From: Nocardia brasiliensis ATCC 700358
Lineage (GTDB): Bacteria; Actinomycetota; Actinomycetes; Mycobacteriales; Mycobacteriaceae
NCBI RefSeq assembly: GCF_000250675.2
Contig: NC_018681.1
Coordinates: 2,046,001 to 2,110,000 of the forward strand
DNA length: 64,000 nucleotides
Reading direction: 5' to 3'
Shown: piece by piece, positions 61,136-64,000 of the stretch
Position numbering within the stretch: position 1 is the stretch's first letter
Layout of the letters: each line of letters starts with the position of its first letter
The notes under the pieces: model-generated
What the model was told of the DNA's origin: nothing
What the model saw: the letters and a program-made list of their open reading frames with translations, nothing else
Databases searched by the model: none
Program-made: the position numbers and the translations under genes

Positions 61136-62563
61136 ATGCCCGCGCGATCGTTGCCCGCGCCGGAACCCGAGTTGCACGCGCCGCACGGACTGCCCGGCCA
61201 CCTGGTCGGGTTCGTGGAGGCGCTGCGCGAGCGCGGTATCCCGGTGGGTCCGTCGGAGACGGTGGACGCGGGCCGCGTGGTCACCGTGCTCGACCTGCTC
61301 GACCGTGACGTGCTGCGCGAAGGTCTCGCCTGCGCCCTGCTGCGCCGGACCACGCACCGCGCGACATTCGACGGACTGTTCGATCTGTGGTTCCCGGTCG
61401 CGCTGGGGGAGCGCACCGCCGCGCGGGACGAGGTCGCGATTCCGCGCAATGCGGCGGGCGAAGTGGATATCGCGGCGCTGCGCGAGTTGCTCGCCGAGTT
61501 GCTGACCGAGGAGTCGGCCGAGGCGCGCCTGGAAGCGCTCGCGGCCCAGCTCGTCGATCAACTCGGTCAGTACCAGTCCGCCAGCGGGTCCTCGTTCTCG
61601 GCCTATCAGGCCTTGAAAGACGTTCAGCCGCAGACCTTGCTGGCCAAGATCCTGGCCGGGCTCGCGGCCGGGCCGGACGTCAGCGCGTTCGACACCGAGA
61701 TCGCCCGGCGCACCGCCCGCGGGCGGATCGACGGGTTCCGCGCGTCGGTGGAAGCCGAGACCCGGCGGCGGGTGGCCGAGCGGATCGGACGCGAGCGCGT
61801 CGCCAGTTACGGCGTCGCCCGGCAATCCGAGGACGTCGACTTCCTGCGCGCTTCCGAATCCGAGCTCGCCGAGATGCGGCGCAGCACGCAGCGGCTGGCC
61901 CGCATTCTCGCCTCACGACTCGCGGTGCGGCGCAGGCATTCCCGGCGCGGCGAGATCGATCTGCGCAAGACGCTGCGCAAGTCGATGTCCACCGGCGGCG
62001 TGCCGATCGATCTGGTGAACCGCAAGCCGCGCCCCGGTCGGCCGGAGCTGGTGCTGCTGTGTGATGTGTCTGGCTCGGTGGCCGGCTTCAGCAATTTCAC
62101 CCTGCTGCTGGTCAGCGCGTTGCGTGAACAGTTCTCGCGGGTGCGGATTTTCGCGTTCGTCGATCAGACCGACGAGGTGACCCGGTTCTTCGATCCGCGC
62201 ACCCAGCTGGACAAGGCGATGGCGCGGATCTTCACCGAGGCCGGCGTCGTCGGCATGGACGGGCATTCCGACTACGGCAACGCGCTCGCCGGCTTCGCCA
62301 GGAACTACCCCGACGCGGTCACCGCGCGCAGTTCGCTGCTGATCCTCGGCGACGCGCGCACCAACTACCGCGATCCCGATCTGGAGACGCTGCGTTCGCT
62401 GGTGCGCACCGCCAAGCACGCGCACTGGCTCAATCCGGAGATGCGCACCAACTGGGGTTCGGGCGATTCGGCCGCCGACAAGTACCAGGACGTCATCGAG
62501 ATGCACGAATGCCGTTCGGCCCGGCAGCTGACCGCGGTGGTATCGCGCCTGCTGCCGGTGTAA
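61136..62563 (+). CDS. VWA-domain protein, CoxE-like (Rv2425c-like)
   Basis: 475 residues. The C-terminal VWA domain has the MIDAS start LLCDVSGSVAGFS (DxSxS), consistent with metal-dependent binding. The N-terminal 250 residues are the CoxE-type segment. It works with the MoxR ATPase in the preceding gene. ATG at 61136. Confidence 0.9.
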   Translation: MPARSLPAPEPELHAPHGLPGHLVGFVEALRERGIPVGPSETVDAGRVVTVLDLLDRDVLREGLACALLRRTTHRATFDGLFDLWFPVALGERTAARDEVAIPRNAAGEVDIAALRELLAELLTEESAEARLEALAAQLVDQLGQYQSASGSSFSAYQALKDVQPQTLLAKILAGLAAGPDVSAFDTEIARRTARGRIDGFRASVEAETRRRVAERIGRERVASYGVARQSEDVDFLRASESELAEMRRSTQRLARILASRLAVRRRHSRRGEIDLRKTLRKSMSTGGVPIDLVNRKPRPGRPELVLLCDVSGSVAGFSNFTLLLVSALREQFSRVRIFAFVDQTDEVTRFFDPRTQLDKAMARIFTEAGVVGMDGHSDYGNALAGFARNYPDAVTARSSLLILGDARTNYRDPDLETLRSLVRTAKHAHWLNPEMRTNWGSGDSAADKYQDVIEMHECRSARQLTAVVSRLLPV

Positions 62564-62626
62564 CGATCCGCCGTCATCAGCGATCGTTAAGAGAACCATT
62601 GGGCCGTTCGGGCAGGATTGCCCACC

Positions 62627-64000
62627 ATGGTGGAAAGAACGCCGAACGGGGCGGCGGCGGTGGCGGACAGTTATGCGTTCCAGGTGGATCTACGGGGGAT
62701 CGTCGATTTACTGTCGCACCACTTGTACTCGAGTCCACGCGTCTATCTGCGGGAGTTGTTGCAGAACGCGGTGGACGCCGTCACCGCGCGGGCCGCGCGA
62801 GACCGGCTGGCGCCCACCGCGATTCGGATCAGTGTCGACGAGCGTGGCCTGCGGATCGCCGATCCCGGGGTGGGGCTGACCGAGTCGGACGTGCACCGCT
62901 TCCTGGCCACCATCGGCCGATCCTCGAAGCGCGACGAGATCGAGGGCGCGCGCCGCGAGTTCCTCGGGCAGTTCGGGATCGGCCTGCTGGCCTGCTTCAC
63001 GGTGGCCGAGACGATCCAGGTGGTCACCCGTTCCGCCGCGGACCCCGCTGCCCCGCCGGTCGAATGGCTGGCCGCCGCCGACGGCACCTACTCGGTGCGC
63101 GTGCTGGAACCGAAGGCCTATCCCGAGCCGGGCACGACGGTGCGGCTCACCCCGCGGGCGGGCGCCGAGTCGTGGTTCGCGCCGCGCCGGGTGATCGAGC
63201 TCGCCCGCGAATTCGGTTCGCTGCTGCCGTATGCGGTGACGGTGGAGTCCGACGGCATCATCATGCCGATCACCGACGGACCCGCGGTGTGGCATCGGGA
63301 TTATCCGTCCCAGGCCGAGCGCCGGGCGGCGCTGCTCGAATTCGGTGAGCGCACGCTCGGTTTCGCGCCGCTGGACGTGATCGATCTGGACGCGGAACTC
63401 GCGGGGGTCACCGGTGTCGCGTATGTCCTTGCCCAGCCGGGTAATCCGGCCGAGAGCAGTGCGCACCGGGTGTACCTGAAGGGGATGCTGCTCGGTGACG
63501 CGGTCCGCGGGCTGCTGCCGGACTGGGCGTTCTTCGTGCGCTGCGTGATCGACACCGACTCGTTGCGGCCGACCGCCTCCCGCGAAGGGCTCTACGAGGA
63601 CGAGCGGCTCGCCATCATCCGCGAGGTGCTCGGCGACCGGGTACGCGACTGGCTCACCGAGATCGCCGCCGAGCAGCCGCAACGGCTGGCCGCGTTCCTC
63701 GCGGTGCACGCGCTCGGAGTCAAGGCGATGGCCCGGCATTCGCCCGAACTCTTCCGGATCATGCTGCCGCACTTGCACTTCGATACCACGGACGGCCGGG
63801 TGCCGCTCGCCGACTTCGCGCGCAACCACCCGGTCATCCGGATCACCTCGACGGTGGAGGAGTTCCGTCAGGTGGCCTCGACCGCGGCCGCGCAGGGCAT
63901 CGGCATCGTCAACGGCGGCTACGCCTACGACCGGGAACTGGTGGCGCTGCTACCACGACTACTCCCCGGTGTCGAGGTGGTCGACCTCGACGTGAATACC
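62627..64000 (+). CDS. HSP90-family (HtpG-like) ATPase, partial
   Basis: 458 residues are in the window and continue past the right edge. The N-terminal GHKL ATP-binding domain shows LLQNAVDA, the N-box, DPGVGL and the IGRSSKRDE and GQFGIG glycine motifs. The later part, including YLKGMLL, resembles the Hsp90 middle domain. It may be a specialised Hsp90 relative rather than the main HtpG. ATG at 62627. Confidence 0.88.
   Translation, partial: MVERTPNGAAAVADSYAFQVDLRGIVDLLSHHLYSSPRVYLRELLQNAVDAVTARAARDRLAPTAIRISVDERGLRIADPGVGLTESDVHRFLATIGRSSKRDEIEGARREFLGQFGIGLLACFTVAETIQVVTRSAADPAAPPVEWLAAADGTYSVRVLEPKAYPEPGTTVRLTPRAGAESWFAPRRVIELAREFGSLLPYAVTVESDGIIMPITDGPAVWHRDYPSQAERRAALLEFGERTLGFAPLDVIDLDAELAGVTGVAYVLAQPGNPAESSAHRVYLKGMLLGDAVRGLLPDWAFFVRCVIDTDSLRPTASREGLYEDERLAIIREVLGDRVRDWLTEIAAEQPQRLAAFLAVHALGVKAMARHSPELFRIMLPHLHFDTTDGRVPLADFARNHPVIRITSTVEEFRQVASTAAAQGIGIVNGGYAYDRELVALLPRLLPGVEVVDLDVNT

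Overview
The window is a GC-rich, densely coded actinobacterial chromosome segment, most likely from a mycolic-acid actinomycete close to Nocardia. The evidence is gene order: valS-folC-DUF4233-ndk-rne-rplU-rpmA-obgE-proB (6.8-19.4 kb) and rbsK/proA/moxR/VWA (57.9-62.6 kb) follow the M. tuberculosis Rv2448c to Rv2425c order, and the TetR/flavoprotein/lipid-kinase trio at 0.8-4.1 kb follows Rv2250c-Rv2252. Several -10-like hexamers end about six bases before the start codon, which is the usual layout of leaderless actinobacterial transcripts.

Layout. 0-6.6 kb: partial glpD, a block of about 20 degenerate 20-bp repeats, a TetR gene with a large palindromic operator, an alkyl-DHAP-synthase-like flavoprotein, a DAG-kinase-like enzyme, a P-loop ATPase, an XRE-cupin regulator and a TrxR-like flavoprotein. 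6.8-19.4 kb: core translation, folate, RNA-decay, ribosomal and proline genes. 19.4-57.9 kb: a large accessory region lies between proB and the rbsK/proA block. It holds an orphan ESX-type secretion cassette (EspG-like, small helical protein, PPE-like protein) and a tightly overlapping eight-gene operon at 22.3-33.3 kb. After these come a small secreted protein, an AadA-like nucleotidyltransferase, methyltransferases, a second TetR with a double operator, and a glycosyltransferase-P450 fusion broken by a frameshift. Next are a mymA-like monooxygenase operon ending in a MerR gene, several small metabolic genes, a LigD-type polymerase, a MazEF-like pair, a RecQ-phosphoribosyltransferase fusion, a GGDEF protein, RtcB, and a split FluG-like amidohydrolase/glutamine synthetase pair. 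57.9-64 kb: ribokinase, proA, MoxR/VWA pair and a partial HSP90-family gene.

The most unusual system is the 22.3-33.3 kb operon. Its order is PEP-synthase-like enzyme, fatty-acyl-AMP ligase fused to a nucleotidyltransferase, acyl carrier protein, thioester-reductase-like SDR, nucleoside-diphosphate-kinase-like protein, AfsA-like butenolide synthase, nitroreductase and UbiA prenyltransferase. Every junction overlaps by 4-8 bases. The genes read as a pathway that activates an acyl chain on a carrier protein, joins or reduces it, and adds phosphate, nucleotide and prenyl groups. The product cannot be deduced from sequence; a lipid-like signalling molecule is one hypothesis.
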